Shown in pieces: positions 24,146-32,050 of a DNA stretch of 48,507 nucleotides. Location: contig WQVD01000022.1 of assembly GCA_009781755.1 (NCBI GenBank), forward strand, positions 1-48,507, written 5' to 3'. The stretch is from Defluviitaleaceae bacterium. GTDB taxonomy: Bacteria > Bacillota > Clostridia > Lachnospirales > WQUN01. A program made the position numbers and the translations under genes. Position 1 is the first letter of the stretch; each line of letters starts with the position of its first letter. Under the pieces are notes generated by a model. The model was not told the origin of the DNA. It saw nothing but the letters and a program-made list of their open reading frames with translations, and ran no database searches.

Positions 24146-25902
24146 TTTTGCCTCCAATCCAGTGCGAGGGTTATTTCGTCGCGCAGGGGGATGCCGTCCA
24201 TGCCGATTAACGGGAGAGAATGCTTCAACGCGCGGTGGGCTTCCATTGCATTGATGCATACCCCGCGCAGAGCAAAGCCGCGTCGTTGGTAGAACCGTAA
24301 GGCATGTGTGTTGTCGTTGGTTGTGCGCACGGTGATTTGGCGGATGTTGCTTGCAATGGCGGTTTGTTTGACTCGTTCAATTAATGCAGTGGCGATGCCG
24401 ATGTTGGGTGCGGTGCTTTCTAAAACGAGGATTTCGCATTCGTCGTTTTGGAGGTCATACAATAAATAACCCAGCGCTTCCCCATCACATACCGCCGCAT
24501 AACCCGGTGATGTGCGCGTATCGTGTAACTTGCCGTTGGCGGCGATAAGCGGCCCGCCCCATGATTCGTCCAAGAGGGGCTGCACTTGCTTGCGCAGGGT
24601 GGGGTCGATTTTGCAAATCGTATAATCCAACGGCGCGATGGGTTTGACGAAGAAGATGCAACGTTCCGTTTCTTCAAAGCCAAGTTTGAGATGGAATTGG
24701 TAGCGGTCTGTATTTTCGATGGTGCAATCGCTGGCGATTTGGCGGCAGCCGTGTTGTGCCATCCAATGCTCGGCGAAACGCACCAGCCCGTCGGCGATGC
24801 CGCGCTTGCGGTATTCGGGCAGGACGAAAATGCCTTCCAAGTAGCCCTTGATGCCGTCGTCCGTGCCGTTTACATATTCGTGGCGGAGCGAGGCGTGCGC
24901 CACGCCCACGGCTTTATCAAATGACGCAGGTCGCATACCTTCCGCGCCATTCAATATACCATCCAACGCGAGAAAGAACGCTTGATTTTTGTCGGCGAAA
25001 AGCCGCTCGTTTTCTTCCAATACTTCATCATGGGGCATTTCGTACAGGGTGCATAACAAATCGGTCACTTGGTTGATTTGCGCGGGGGTTGCTTGCACAA
25101 ATTGGATGGGCGGTGGGATGGGTTGCGGCGTGTTGGGATGGATTTCGCCCGTGCAATTCTCGCCGATGACTTGGTAACTGTCACTTGACACGGCGATGGC
25201 TTGATTTTCGCATAGGGCGATGTGCGGCAGCGGCAAGTCGGTGCGGTGCGGCGTACCGGGCGCACAATGGACAGAAACGTAGGCATTCAAAATCCCCAAA
25301 CCAGCAAATCGAATGTCACGGGAGGTATGCGATCTGTGGCATTTGATAAATCGAATGTCACGGGAGTTATGCGCCCCGTGGCATTCGATAAAATCCGAGT
25401 GGTTGGGGTTGTCTTGGTTGAAATACGGCGTGAGTAACAAACTGCCCGCGCTCATGCCAACATACACCTTGTTGGCGGCGATGAACGCGCGAATGTGCGC
25501 GTCAAAGCCCGCCTCCCGCACACACTGGGCGAGGTAGGGCGTTTTGCCGCCGGTGATGTACATGATGTCGTACTGCAACACATCAGCCTCTGACCGCGGG
25601 CTGTCAACTTGAATGTCATAAAAGGTTTGCGCGCCATGACATTTTGCAACGTCATGAATCGTGATGTTGCACGGTTGGAAGTCCATCGCCAGCAATTCAT
25701 CCCGCAGGCGGTGACAAATGGCTTTCGCCTTAGCTTCGTTTTGCATGGATGCGGTGGGGATGAACAGCACTTTCGTGTCTGCGAAGGGTTTTCCCACCAT
25801 TTCGCGCAAGCGGTTGATTAACGGTGCGTTGGGTTTGCTCAAGACATTGTCGATGTAAAAACCGCTGTCTGTGAGTAAAACATTTTGCCAATTTGCATCC
25901 AT
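24142..25902 (-). CDS. Three-domain fusion: peptidase S51-like - AAC(6')-type GNAT - second GNAT
   Basis: 586 residues; GAGG lies 7 bp before ATG 25902. Residues 1-250 resemble peptidase S51 (dipeptidase E/cyanophycinase fold): LLTDSGFY, YITGGKTPYL and nucleophile elbow VGMSAGSLLLTP (about 149-160). Residues about 265-425 match aminoglycoside 6'-N-acetyltransferases: YLEGIFVLPEYRKRGIADGLV, QIASDCTIENTD and FHLKLGFEETERCIFFVK. Residues about 430-586 are another GNAT family with IGIATALIERV, TTNDNTHALRFYQRRGF and PLIGMDGIPLRDEI. The S51 part carries short repeat-encoded inserts: residues about 171-198 contain two tandem copies of a C-H-x5-DIRF-like unit. Substrates are unknown. Translationally coupled to the sat-like gene. 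Confidence 0.88.
   Translation of the reverse strand: MDANWQNVLLTDSGFYIDNVLSKPNAPLINRLREMVGKPFADTKVLFIPTASMQNEAKAKAICHRLRDELLAMDFQPCNITIHDVAKCHGAQTFYDIQVDSPRSEADVLQYDIMYITGGKTPYLAQCVREAGFDAHIRAFIAANKVYVGMSAGSLLLTPYFNQDNPNHSDFIECHGAHNSRDIRFIKCHRSHTSRDIRFAGLGILNAYVSVHCAPGTPHRTDLPLPHIALCENQAIAVSSDSYQVIGENCTGEIHPNTPQPIPPPIQFVQATPAQINQVTDLLCTLYEMPHDEVLEENERLFADKNQAFFLALDGILNGAEGMRPASFDKAVGVAHASLRHEYVNGTDDGIKGYLEGIFVLPEYRKRGIADGLVRFAEHWMAQHGCRQIASDCTIENTDRYQFHLKLGFEETERCIFFVKPIAPLDYTICKIDPTLRKQVQPLLDESWGGPLIAANGKLHDTRTSPGYAAVCDGEALGYLLYDLQNDECEILVLESTAPNIGIATALIERVKQTAIASNIRQITVRTTNDNTHALRFYQRRGFALRGVCINAMEAHRALKHSLPLIGMDGIPLRDEITLALDWRQK
25309..25392. repeat. Two tandem 42-bp hairpin units inside the S51/GNAT fusion gene
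   Basis: Units at 25309-25350 and 25351-25392, each starting TCGAATGTCACGGGAG and ending GATAAA. In the second, 25351-25364 pairs with 25375-25388 (14 bp, one G-T type mismatch). Each encodes 14 residues, in frame. The TCGAATGTC arm matches the trmK hairpin. Confidence 0.85.
25612..25671. repeat. Further small hairpins inside the S51 domain
   Basis: AATGTCAT (25612-25619) pairs perfectly with ATGACATT (25636-25643), encoding AKCHGAQTFYDI, which resembles the CHGA...DI units at 25309-25392. A second hairpin GCAAC/GTTGC spans 25647-25671. Confidence 0.6.
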
Positions 25903-25932
25903 GTTCGTTCCTCATTTCTATAAAACATGTAC

Positions 25933-25967
25933 GAATCAAGTGGTTAGCCCCACTAACCACTTGATTC
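25933..25967. repeat. Perfect 15-bp inverted repeat at the end of an ABC permease gene
   Basis: GAATCAAGTGGTTAG (25933-25947) and its exact complement (25953-25967) with a 5-nt loop. It reaches into the permease stop codon. A T-run does not follow directly, so it may be a weak terminator, an attenuator or another repeat element. Confidence 0.75.
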
Positions 25968-26742
25968 ACGACCCCGTAGACTTGTAATGCCGCAAGCCAA
26001 AGCGGAAAAACGCCCAACACGGCAGCAAAAATACCAGCGATGCCAGCGGTGCCAGCGCGAAGCGCACTTCGTCCGTGCGCCCCACCAGATACAGGAGTGG
26101 ATAATACTGTATCAACGCCAACGGCACAACATAAGTCAAGAACTTGAGGATGCCGTCGCCGTACACACCGAAGGGCAGCCGCCCGTGTTCCCGCGTGCCG
26201 TCGGTCAGGATATTCATGAATTCCAGCCCCTGCACAGTGAAAAATGTGAACGCCGCATACACCATAAACAAACCGAAAAAGACCAACGCGCCGCACAAAA
26301 TCATCAAGCACAACACCGCAATTTTGTCCCAAGTCCAATCAATACCGCTGCGCGGCAACGCGAAAATCAGCACCGCCACCGCCTGCACATACCGCCCCAA
26401 GCGTGTAAATTCCACTTGCGATGCCAACACTTGAAAAATCTCATTGCGCGGGCGCACCAGCACGCGGTCAAATCCGCCGTTGCCCAACAACAGCGGAAAA
26501 CGGTCAAATCCGCGCCCAATCAACTCCGAAGTCGAAAAAGCCATCATCATCACCGCGAAGCCGATGAGCACTTCTTCATAAGAAAAACCGCCCACGTTAT
26601 CGAAGCGGTCGAACAAGAATTGCAAACCCAAAAACGTACCAAACGCCACCAAAAACTGCCCCAACGTGGACAGGAAAAATTGCGATTTATATTGCATTTG
26701 GCTGCGCAAATGCATGGAGAAATATTTGAAGTATAATTTCAT
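25966..26742 (-). CDS. ABC-2 type transporter permease
   Basis: 258 residues with about six transmembrane segments and the fold of ABC-2 permeases of the bacteriocin/drug-export group (start KLYFKYFSMHLRSQMQYKSQF; central FDRVLVRPRNEIFQVLAS). With the second permease and the ATPase upstream it should form one exporter. The start ATG 26742 lies only 7 bp from a 158-bp palindromic element whose terminal GGGG is the sole candidate ribosome-binding sequence. It is the last gene of the operon that begins at 30170. Confidence 0.88.
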   Translation of the reverse strand: MKLYFKYFSMHLRSQMQYKSQFFLSTLGQFLVAFGTFLGLQFLFDRFDNVGGFSYEEVLIGFAVMMMAFSTSELIGRGFDRFPLLLGNGGFDRVLVRPRNEIFQVLASQVEFTRLGRYVQAVAVLIFALPRSGIDWTWDKIAVLCLMILCGALVFFGLFMVYAAFTFFTVQGLEFMNILTDGTREHGRLPFGVYGDGILKFLTYVVPLALIQYYPLLYLVGRTDEVRFALAPLASLVFLLPCWAFFRFGLRHYKSTGS

Positions 26743-26748
26743 GCGCCA

Positions 26749-26906
26749 AACCCCAACTTTCCGAAAAAGAGTAATAACCTTGCGAGGATATTTTTACAAG
26801 ACAAGGAAGTGCCGACGAAGCGTGCAGGCAGCACGCGAGGAGGTGCTGACGCAGGATTGTGAAAATAGGCCGAAAGGGTATTACGCTTTTACGGGAAGTT
26901 GGGGTT
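26749..26906. mobile_element. 158-bp palindromic (MITE-like) element between two permease genes
   Basis: The 15-bp ends (26749-26763 with 26892-26906) are inverted copies with one mismatch (AACCCCAACTTTCCG). Inner parts also pair imperfectly around a GCGTGC/GCACGC tip near 26820-26836. The element fills the gap from the stop of the upstream permease to 7 bp before the next start. No transposase is encoded. Related GACAAGGAAGTG...GCACGCGAGGAGG-type palindromes are familiar to me from other Firmicutes. Confidence 0.8.
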
Positions 26907-27708
26907 AACCCCCCTGCACCGTCACGCGTCTTAACGCCCGCCGCATGAAAAATTGTCCAACAACCGCCAACGCCGCCAGCCAAAACACTTGAATCGCCAA
27001 CGCCCGCACCAGCGCATCGCCTTGCAAATATCCGCTGAAAATCAACAGCGGCGTGTTCTGCATCGCGCCAAAGGGCGACAACTCCACCACCGTGCGCAAC
27101 CCCGCCGGGAAAAACGGAATCGGAATAATCCCCCCCGTCAAAAACTCCCCGCCCGAAGCCATAATCATGCGCGTACCCCCGGCGTTAATTGACGAAAACG
27201 CGGATACATAAACCAACATCACAATGCCCACCGCTACGCAAGCCGCCATCAACATGCTCAACAAAAACAGACCCATTTGCACCGCACTGCTCGGCAACAC
27301 CAGCCGCATCGAAGCGGGCAGTACCAACGCCACCAGCAAAATCGGCGCACAACGCAACGCTACCCGCGCAATCCGATTCGCAATCGTTTGCGTGTACCAA
27401 CGGTTGTACAAATTGACCGGGCGCACCATTTCATAAGAAATATGCCCGCTTTGAATCGCATCAAAAATATCATAGTCATATGCCCACATCGCAAACAACG
27501 CCAAAAACGCCTGCTGTATCCAAATATAACTCACCGTCTGCTCCAGCGTCATGGGGAAAGCCGCCGGATTAACCGCATAAAATGCCTGAAACGCCAATAT
27601 GTACATAAATCCCCACGCAAATTGCGTAGATAACCCCGCCAACGCCGCCGCGCGGTATTGGATGGAATTGTTAAATTGCACGCGGAAGATGGCCGCGTAG
27701 GCTCTCAT
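26905..27708 (-). CDS. ABC-2 type transporter permease
   Basis: 267 residues with about six transmembrane segments (first near 20-45, last near 235-255) and the segment SGHISYEMVRPVNLYNRWYTQT typical of this ABC-2 permease group. It overlaps the ATPase gene by 4 bp (ATGA), so partner subunits are translationally coupled. The two permeases are homologous in style and probably form a heterodimeric channel. Its TAA stop overlaps the end of the 158-bp element. Confidence 0.88.
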   Translation of the reverse strand: MRAYAAIFRVQFNNSIQYRAAALAGLSTQFAWGFMYILAFQAFYAVNPAAFPMTLEQTVSYIWIQQAFLALFAMWAYDYDIFDAIQSGHISYEMVRPVNLYNRWYTQTIANRIARVALRCAPILLVALVLPASMRLVLPSSAVQMGLFLLSMLMAACVAVGIVMLVYVSAFSSINAGGTRMIMASGGEFLTGGIIPIPFFPAGLRTVVELSPFGAMQNTPLLIFSGYLQGDALVRALAIQVFWLAALAVVGQFFMRRALRRVTVQGG

Positions 27709-28502
27709 ATTTCGTATTCCTTGTACAGCGCGGCCACCATTTCTTCGGCGTTGGCACCTTCGGGGGCTTGCGCTTTTAGTTGTGCCAACGAGCCGTCCAA
27801 CAAAATTTGCCCCTTGCCGATGAGGATGATGCGTTCGGTCAGGGCTTCAATGTCTTGCATGTCGTGGGTGGTGAGCAGCACCGTGGTGCCATGTTGGGCG
27901 TTGAGCCGCTTGATGAATTGCCGCACGGCAATCTTCGACACTGCATCCAATCCAATGGTAGGTTCATCCAAAAAGAGGATGCGCGGGCTGTGCAGTAAGC
28001 TGGCGGCGATTTCGCACCGCATCCGCTGCCCCAGCGACAATGACCGCGCGGGGGTCTTGAGGATTTCGCCCAACTCGAGGATTTCGGTTAATTCGTCCAA
28101 GTTGCGCTTGTAAGTGGGGTGCGGCGTTTTGTATATGTCGCGTATCAGTTCGAAGGAGTCGATGACGGGCACATCCCACCAAAGCTGGCTGCGCTGGCCA
28201 AATACTACACCAATTTCGCGCACGTGTGCCGTCCGTGCCTTCCACGGGGTGCGGCCGTTGATGTCACAGGTACCGCCGTCGGGGGTCAACACGCCGCACA
28301 TGATCTTAATCGTGGTGGATTTGCCCGCGCCGTTGGGGCCGATGTACCCCACCATTTCGCCGTCGCCCACGGTAAAAGAAACCTCACGCAAAGCATGCAC
28401 CAACTCATACTCCCGCGAGAAAAGCGCACGCACGGCATTGCCAAAACCCGCTTGTCGCTTGGCCACGCGGAAAGTTTTGGTGATATTGGACAATGTAATC
28501 AA
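27705..28502 (-). CDS. ABC transporter ATP-binding protein
   Basis: 265 residues. Walker A GPNGAGKST (55-63), Q-loop, signature LSLGQRMRCE, Walker B ILFLDEPTIGLD and switch His in LLTTHDMQD are all present. An insertion of about 20 residues after KTF (AKRQAGFGNAVRALFSREYE) is typical of the subgroup that pairs with two ABC-2 permeases. ATP hydrolysis should drive export; the substrate is unknown. Overlaps neighbours on both sides by 4 bp. Confidence 0.95.
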   Translation of the reverse strand: MITLSNITKTFRVAKRQAGFGNAVRALFSREYELVHALREVSFTVGDGEMVGYIGPNGAGKSTTIKIMCGVLTPDGGTCDINGRTPWKARTAHVREIGVVFGQRSQLWWDVPVIDSFELIRDIYKTPHPTYKRNLDELTEILELGEILKTPARSLSLGQRMRCEIAASLLHSPRILFLDEPTIGLDAVSKIAVRQFIKRLNAQHGTTVLLTTHDMQDIEALTERIILIGKGQILLDGSLAQLKAQAPEGANAEEMVAALYKEYEI

Positions 28503-29206
28503 CGGTTGCCTCCTGTCATGTTATGTAACGTTCTGCCGGCTGCGATTTCTTCTGAAATGAAGGCATTAAAATCTTGTTTGGCACGTTTGTGCCGTGCTTC
28601 GCTGTATCCGAAGAGGAGGTTAGGGTTGTGGGTTTTTAACAAAGTGATGATTTCTTCTATGCTTTCCTTGGTGTATCCGAATAATTGAAGTTTAAATCGC
28701 ATGCCTTCAATATCGTAAATATGCAGGTTTTTTGCATCCATTGGCATGAACGCCGAAAGTGTCGCGTTGGAAAAATAAATCCATGCGGCATCTTTGTAAT
28801 CAACAAATTCCAAACACCAAGGCGATCGAATGTAGAGCCTTTTATTGCCCAAATACGCTTGCCCATATTTTGTGCATACCTTGCCGCTTAATTCAGTGTT
28901 GATTTCCGCTTGCTCGTCTGCAGGTAATTGTTCAAATTTTGCAAACATTTTTTTGCGTCTTCTGCCGCTTTTTATTTTCAAATAAAAGAATACGCCCAGG
29001 AAGAATGCAGCAAAAATTTTAGTTAATAAAGTACCTGCGATGATTTCATTCCAATTAGGTGGCTGTTGCAAAATGTGCTGCTCAATATAAATAATAACGA
29101 CCGGACTCACGAATGAAGCAAACCCCAATATCGCCAAAAACCATAGGGAAATTACATAAAAAAGGGTACCGCCCCGTTGCCAACGGTAAAACCTTCCTTT
29201 TTTCAT
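28499..29206 (-). CDS. Membrane protein of unknown function with two N-terminal helices
   Basis: 235 residues. Two transmembrane helices (about 15-40 and 55-77) are followed by a basic loop (KSGRRRKK) and a soluble domain of about 130 residues with alternating beta-strands (YLGNKRLYIRSPWCLEFVDYKDAAWIYF) that looks like a PH-like or YcxB-like membrane-associated domain; this is an impression, not a match. It overlaps thiN and the ABC ATPase gene by 4 bp each, so it may be an accessory part of the transporter. Confidence 0.75.
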   Translation of the reverse strand: MKKGRFYRWQRGGTLFYVISLWFLAILGFASFVSPVVIIYIEQHILQQPPNWNEIIAGTLLTKIFAAFFLGVFFYLKIKSGRRRKKMFAKFEQLPADEQAEINTELSGKVCTKYGQAYLGNKRLYIRSPWCLEFVDYKDAAWIYFSNATLSAFMPMDAKNLHIYDIEGMRFKLQLFGYTKESIEEIITLLKTHNPNLLFGYSEARHKRAKQDFNAFISEEIAAGRTLHNMTGGNR

Positions 29207-29862
29207 ATCTTGCTCCGCACTACCAGCAGCAACCCACTCTCCACGCTAATTTCCGCTATATCGGCGGTAAATTCGTTGCTGGTACCGCGGGTTTCGCCCA
29301 TGCGCAGGGTTTCGTTTTCCAGCGGGTAAACAAGGCCGCGGGTGGTGATGCCGGTGACCCGCGTGCCCAGCGGGTACAAAGACAGCGTTTGGTAGTCCGC
29401 ACGGGGGAAGGGGAGGAAAATTTCGCAGCAGCTGTAGGGGTGCGCCAACATGATGGACGTGGTTTCATCCCATATTTCCACAGAAATGTCGCCGTTTTGG
29501 GTGGTGAGGTTGCCCAATACATGCAGGTTGGCCAGCGCGTGGTCAAACCGCCCGCCCAGCGCACCCACAATAACAATGGAAGCGGGCGACAACGCCTGCG
29601 CGAAGGCCGCCGCGAGCGCCAAGTCGGTGTCGTCCTTCTCCGGCGGGAAAGCGTGCGCGGGGATGCCCTGCGCTTTGTATGCGGCAATCAAATCAGCATC
29701 GGCAGAATCAAAATCGCCCAACAGCACGTTGGGTGTTAATCCAAGCAACGCAAAATGCCGCGTACCTCCATCGCACGCAATCAAAAAATCCGCGTCGGCA
29801 AGCCGTGCGCGGGTGGCGGGGTAGTCGCGGATTTCGCCGTTGGCGATGATCGCAAGGTTCAT
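29203..29862 (-). CDS. thiN: Thiamine pyrophosphokinase
   Basis: 219 residues. Family motifs in order: IACDGGTRH (about 28-36), LLGDFDSAD (47-55), PEKDDTDLALA (74-84), ALGGRFDHALANL (101-113) and RGTSNEF near 190. It makes thiamine diphosphate from thiamine and ATP. Overlaps the upstream small gene and the downstream membrane-protein gene by 4 bp each, in a six-gene chain. Location next to an ABC exporter is not an obvious functional link. Confidence 0.95.
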   Translation of the reverse strand: MNLAIIANGEIRDYPATRARLADADFLIACDGGTRHFALLGLTPNVLLGDFDSADADLIAAYKAQGIPAHAFPPEKDDTDLALAAAFAQALSPASIVIVGALGGRFDHALANLHVLGNLTTQNGDISVEIWDETTSIMLAHPYSCCEIFLPFPRADYQTLSLYPLGTRVTGITTRGLVYPLENETLRMGETRGTSNEFTADIAEISVESGLLLVVRSKI

Positions 29863-30170
29863 GCGTTGCCGTGGGTAGCCGCGGTTTCGTAATAACGCAT
29901 GCGGCAGGACGGCATATTAATGAAGGAATAGAATTTGAGTGCCAACTCGTTGGGGGTGGCGGCGTTGGCTTCAAAGTTTTTTACGTCTTGCAGGGTTTCG
30001 AAGATGAGCAAATCTGCCCAAGTGTCGCCGTCGCGCACTTGCCGCCAGCCCACGTAACCGGGCTGCTTGCAAATATGTTCATCGTTGAGGATTTTTGCCG
30101 CTTGCAGGAAGTCGGCTTCGTTGGTGCCTTTTTTCAACTTGAATTCGCAATAGAAGATGCCCTGTGCCAT
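29859..30170 (-). CDS. Small dimeric alpha/beta-barrel-like protein, unknown function
   Basis: 103 residues from ATG 30170, chosen because AAAGGA lies 9 bp upstream; an ATG at 30191 adds seven basic residues. The strand-helix-strand pattern (FYCEFKLKKGTNEADFLQAAKIL ... VGWRQVRDGDTWADLLIFETLQDVKNF) fits antibiotic-biosynthesis-monooxygenase/ABM-like small proteins, but no catalytic residues can be named. First gene of the thiN-ABC operon. Confidence 0.7.
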   Translation of the reverse strand: MAQGIFYCEFKLKKGTNEADFLQAAKILNDEHICKQPGYVGWRQVRDGDTWADLLIFETLQDVKNFEANAATPNELALKFYSFINMPSCRMRYYETAATHGNA

Positions 30171-30239
30171 TTTGCATTTTCCTTTCGCCATTCGTATTTT
30201 GGGGCGGTAGTGTATGAAATGGGTGGTGGTTTGTCAAAT

Positions 30240-30266
30240 CAGTTGGTCCTTAATTGGGGCCAACTG
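30240..30266. repeat. CAGTTGG-type small hairpin repeat
   Basis: CAGTTGGTCC and GGGGCCAACTG flank TTAATT, about 5 bp before the -35 box of the padR promoter. Near-identical to 10269-10295 and 39376-39402; no T-run follows on either strand. Confidence 0.75.
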
Positions 30267-30270
30267 AATG

Positions 30271-30299
30271 TTGACAACTATTACGTCCGCCGATATAAT
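30271..30299 (+). promoter_or_regulatory. Perfect-consensus sigma-A promoter of padR-DUF2812
   Basis: TTGACA (30271-30276), 17-bp spacer, TATAAT (30294-30299). Confidence 0.85.
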
Positions 30300-30301
30300 A
30301 A

Positions 30302-30335
30302 TATTACGTCAGTCGATATAGCGACCGACGTAATA
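30302..30335. promoter_or_regulatory. PadR operator dyad
   Basis: TATTACGTCAGTCG (30302-30315) and CGACCGACGTAATA (30322-30335) are inverted repeats with one mismatch. The left arm is also repeated directly within the promoter spacer (ATTACGTCCGCCGATATA from 30280). The dyad lies just downstream of the -10 box, so binding would block transcription. Confidence 0.75.
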
Positions 30336-30355
30336 TAAACATGAAAGGAGCTGCC

Positions 30356-30718
30356 ATGAACGAACGAGGCGCATTAACCGAAGGCGTGTACATGATTCTC
30401 GTGTCACTTTTAACACCGCGCCATGGATACGCCGTGATGCAAAACGTCGAAGCACTTACCAACGGACGCGTAGTAATGGGTGCAGGCACATTGTACGGCG
30501 CAATAAACAATTTACTGGAGAAAAAGTGGATTGTATCCGCCGGAAACAACCCGGAATCACGCAAAAAAGAATATGTAATCACGCCCAAAGGCATGGAAAC
30601 CTTACAATACGAAATACTACGATTGGGTGAACTGTTGCAAATCGGCATGGAGGGCATGAAAAATTCCGCCAATTCGGAAATGCCCGGTAAAAAACAGGGG
30701 GAAGCGTATGAAAATTAA
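30356..30718 (+). CDS. PadR-family transcriptional regulator
   Basis: 120 residues. Winged-helix PadR pattern: LVSLLTPRHGYAVMQNVEAL, GTLYGAINNLLEKKWI and ITPKGMETLQYE. ATG 30356 follows AAAGGAG by 5 bp; the ATG at 30341 lies upstream of that ribosome site and is unlikely. Short C-terminus typical of PadR-s1 proteins that pair with DUF2812. It overlaps the next gene by 11 bp and has a dyad operator upstream, so autorepression is likely. Confidence 0.93.
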   Translation: MNERGALTEGVYMILVSLLTPRHGYAVMQNVEALTNGRVVMGAGTLYGAINNLLEKKWIVSAGNNPESRKKEYVITPKGMETLQYEILRLGELLQIGMEGMKNSANSEMPGKKQGEAYEN

Positions 30719-31280
30719 ATTATGGAAATATTTCATTGACGAAGAAAGTACCGAAAAATGGTTAAACGACTTGGCCGCCGAGGGTCTAAATTGCGTAGGC
30801 AGCGGCTTCCTCATGCACAAATACTACTTCGAGCAAGACCAACCCGGCGAATACACCTACCGCATCGTCATCCTGGACCACGCCATGGGCCACCCGGAAA
30901 CCACACGCTACCTCAATTTCCTGCGCGAAGGTGGTGTAGAGTACATTGCGTCCGGCTACCGCCACTTCATCCTACGCAAAAAAACCGCCGACGGCCCCTT
31001 CGAACTGCACACCGACCGCGCATCGCTCATCAAGAAAAATAAAACACTGATGAATTTTGCAATCGTTACGGCATTAATTTTGCTTCCGATTATCGCGTTG
31101 AATGTGGGCGTTACGATTATGCACTTGGTGAACAGACATATCTATACCACGCTGATGGTGTTTATTAATGCAATGGGTGCAGCCGTATGTTTTGTGCTGT
31201 TTGTGATTATGTGTACGCAATGGCGGCGCTACGCATTGCGCAAACGCCGCTTGCAAGAAGAGGGTGCCATACACGAATAA
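30708..31280 (+). CDS. DUF2812 membrane protein
   Basis: 190 residues. The N-terminal soluble domain (about 1-95; MKIKLWKYFIDEESTEKWLNDLA...GEYTYRIVILD) is typical of DUF2812, followed by two transmembrane helices (about 111-135 and 143-166) and a basic tail. DUF2812 genes regularly sit behind padR, as here; the pair may sense membrane stress. A terminator follows. Confidence 0.88.
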   Translation: MKIKLWKYFIDEESTEKWLNDLAAEGLNCVGSGFLMHKYYFEQDQPGEYTYRIVILDHAMGHPETTRYLNFLREGGVEYIASGYRHFILRKKTADGPFELHTDRASLIKKNKTLMNFAIVTALILLPIIALNVGVTIMHLVNRHIYTTLMVFINAMGAAVCFVLFVIMCTQWRRYALRKRRLQEEGAIHE

Positions 31281-31285
31281 AAATT

Positions 31286-31333
31286 AACCCCCAAAGCCGT
31301 TGTTTAATTCCATAACGACCTTGGGGGTTTTCC
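31286..31333. terminator. Terminator between DUF2812 and NUDIX genes
   Basis: AACCCCCAA (31286-31294) pairs with TTGGGGGTT (31321-31329), followed by TTTT; the A-rich left flank may serve the opposing gene too. Confidence 0.75.
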
Positions 31334-31363
31334 ATAAATATTTATGCCACTGCGCTTGTCGTT

Positions 31364-31933
31364 TTAATCTTCAGCCGCCCAAACACATGCCTGCTTAAAC
31401 AGCTTCCTATAAAGATACACATCCTGCTCTGTAAATTTACCTTCAACAATTTTATCAACCGAAATCCATTCAACCCCACTATTTTCATCCGGTTTAACCG
31501 CCAACATATCCGCTTCATCTGCCACAAATAAATACGCGATGGAAAGATGCAAATGGCTGTTTACATATTTACCATTTTTGAAATGGCCTGTAACAGGCAA
31601 TACATCAATGGAAGCAACTTTGCTGGAAATGGGCGTGACGCTTACCCCCGTTTCCTCCGTAGCTTCTCGCCGTGCAACATCCAACAAATTACAATCGCCG
31701 TCGGCATGCCCACCCGTCCACGCCCAGCAATTTCTTATGTTGTGATGGACAAATAATGCCTTATCCAGTGACCTATTTAAAATAAATCCCGAACCGGTGA
31801 TATGAGCGATTTCGTTGTCTCTCAATAAAATGCTGTGCGGGAATAATTGTATGCAATTTAAAATCACATTTTTGTCTTGCTGTTCTTGTTCGTTTTTTGG
31901 TGGGTAGTTTTTTATATCATTGATGTAAGTCAT
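31364..31933 (-). CDS. NUDIX hydrolase
   Basis: 189 residues. The Nudix box is at about 75-98: GGHADGD-C-NLLDVAR-REATEETGV. The first Glu of the canonical GX5E is Cys here, while REATEETGV is intact; the GGHADGD form is characteristic of one NUDIX subfamily that often lacks this Glu. It hydrolyses a nucleoside-diphosphate-linked substrate that cannot be predicted. Weak ribosome site before ATG 31933. Confidence 0.9.
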   Translation of the reverse strand: MTYINDIKNYPPKNEQEQQDKNVILNCIQLFPHSILLRDNEIAHITGSGFILNRSLDKALFVHHNIRNCWAWTGGHADGDCNLLDVARREATEETGVSVTPISSKVASIDVLPVTGHFKNGKYVNSHLHLSIAYLFVADEADMLAVKPDENSGVEWISVDKIVEGKFTEQDVYLYRKLFKQACVWAAED

Positions 31934-32050
31934 TTAGCACCGTCCTAGGTGAATTTTTGGATTTTTATATGGATGTTTGTAATGTTAGAAAATGCTATTT
32001 GTGGATTTACCAGCAAATTGCATTCGATTGTTGTCCGGTATTTTATTTAA

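Noticed and set aside
25987-26736. 249-codon plus-strand frame opposite an ABC permease
   Set aside because: His/Gln/Arg-rich translation typical of antisense to a membrane-protein gene; no ribosome site.
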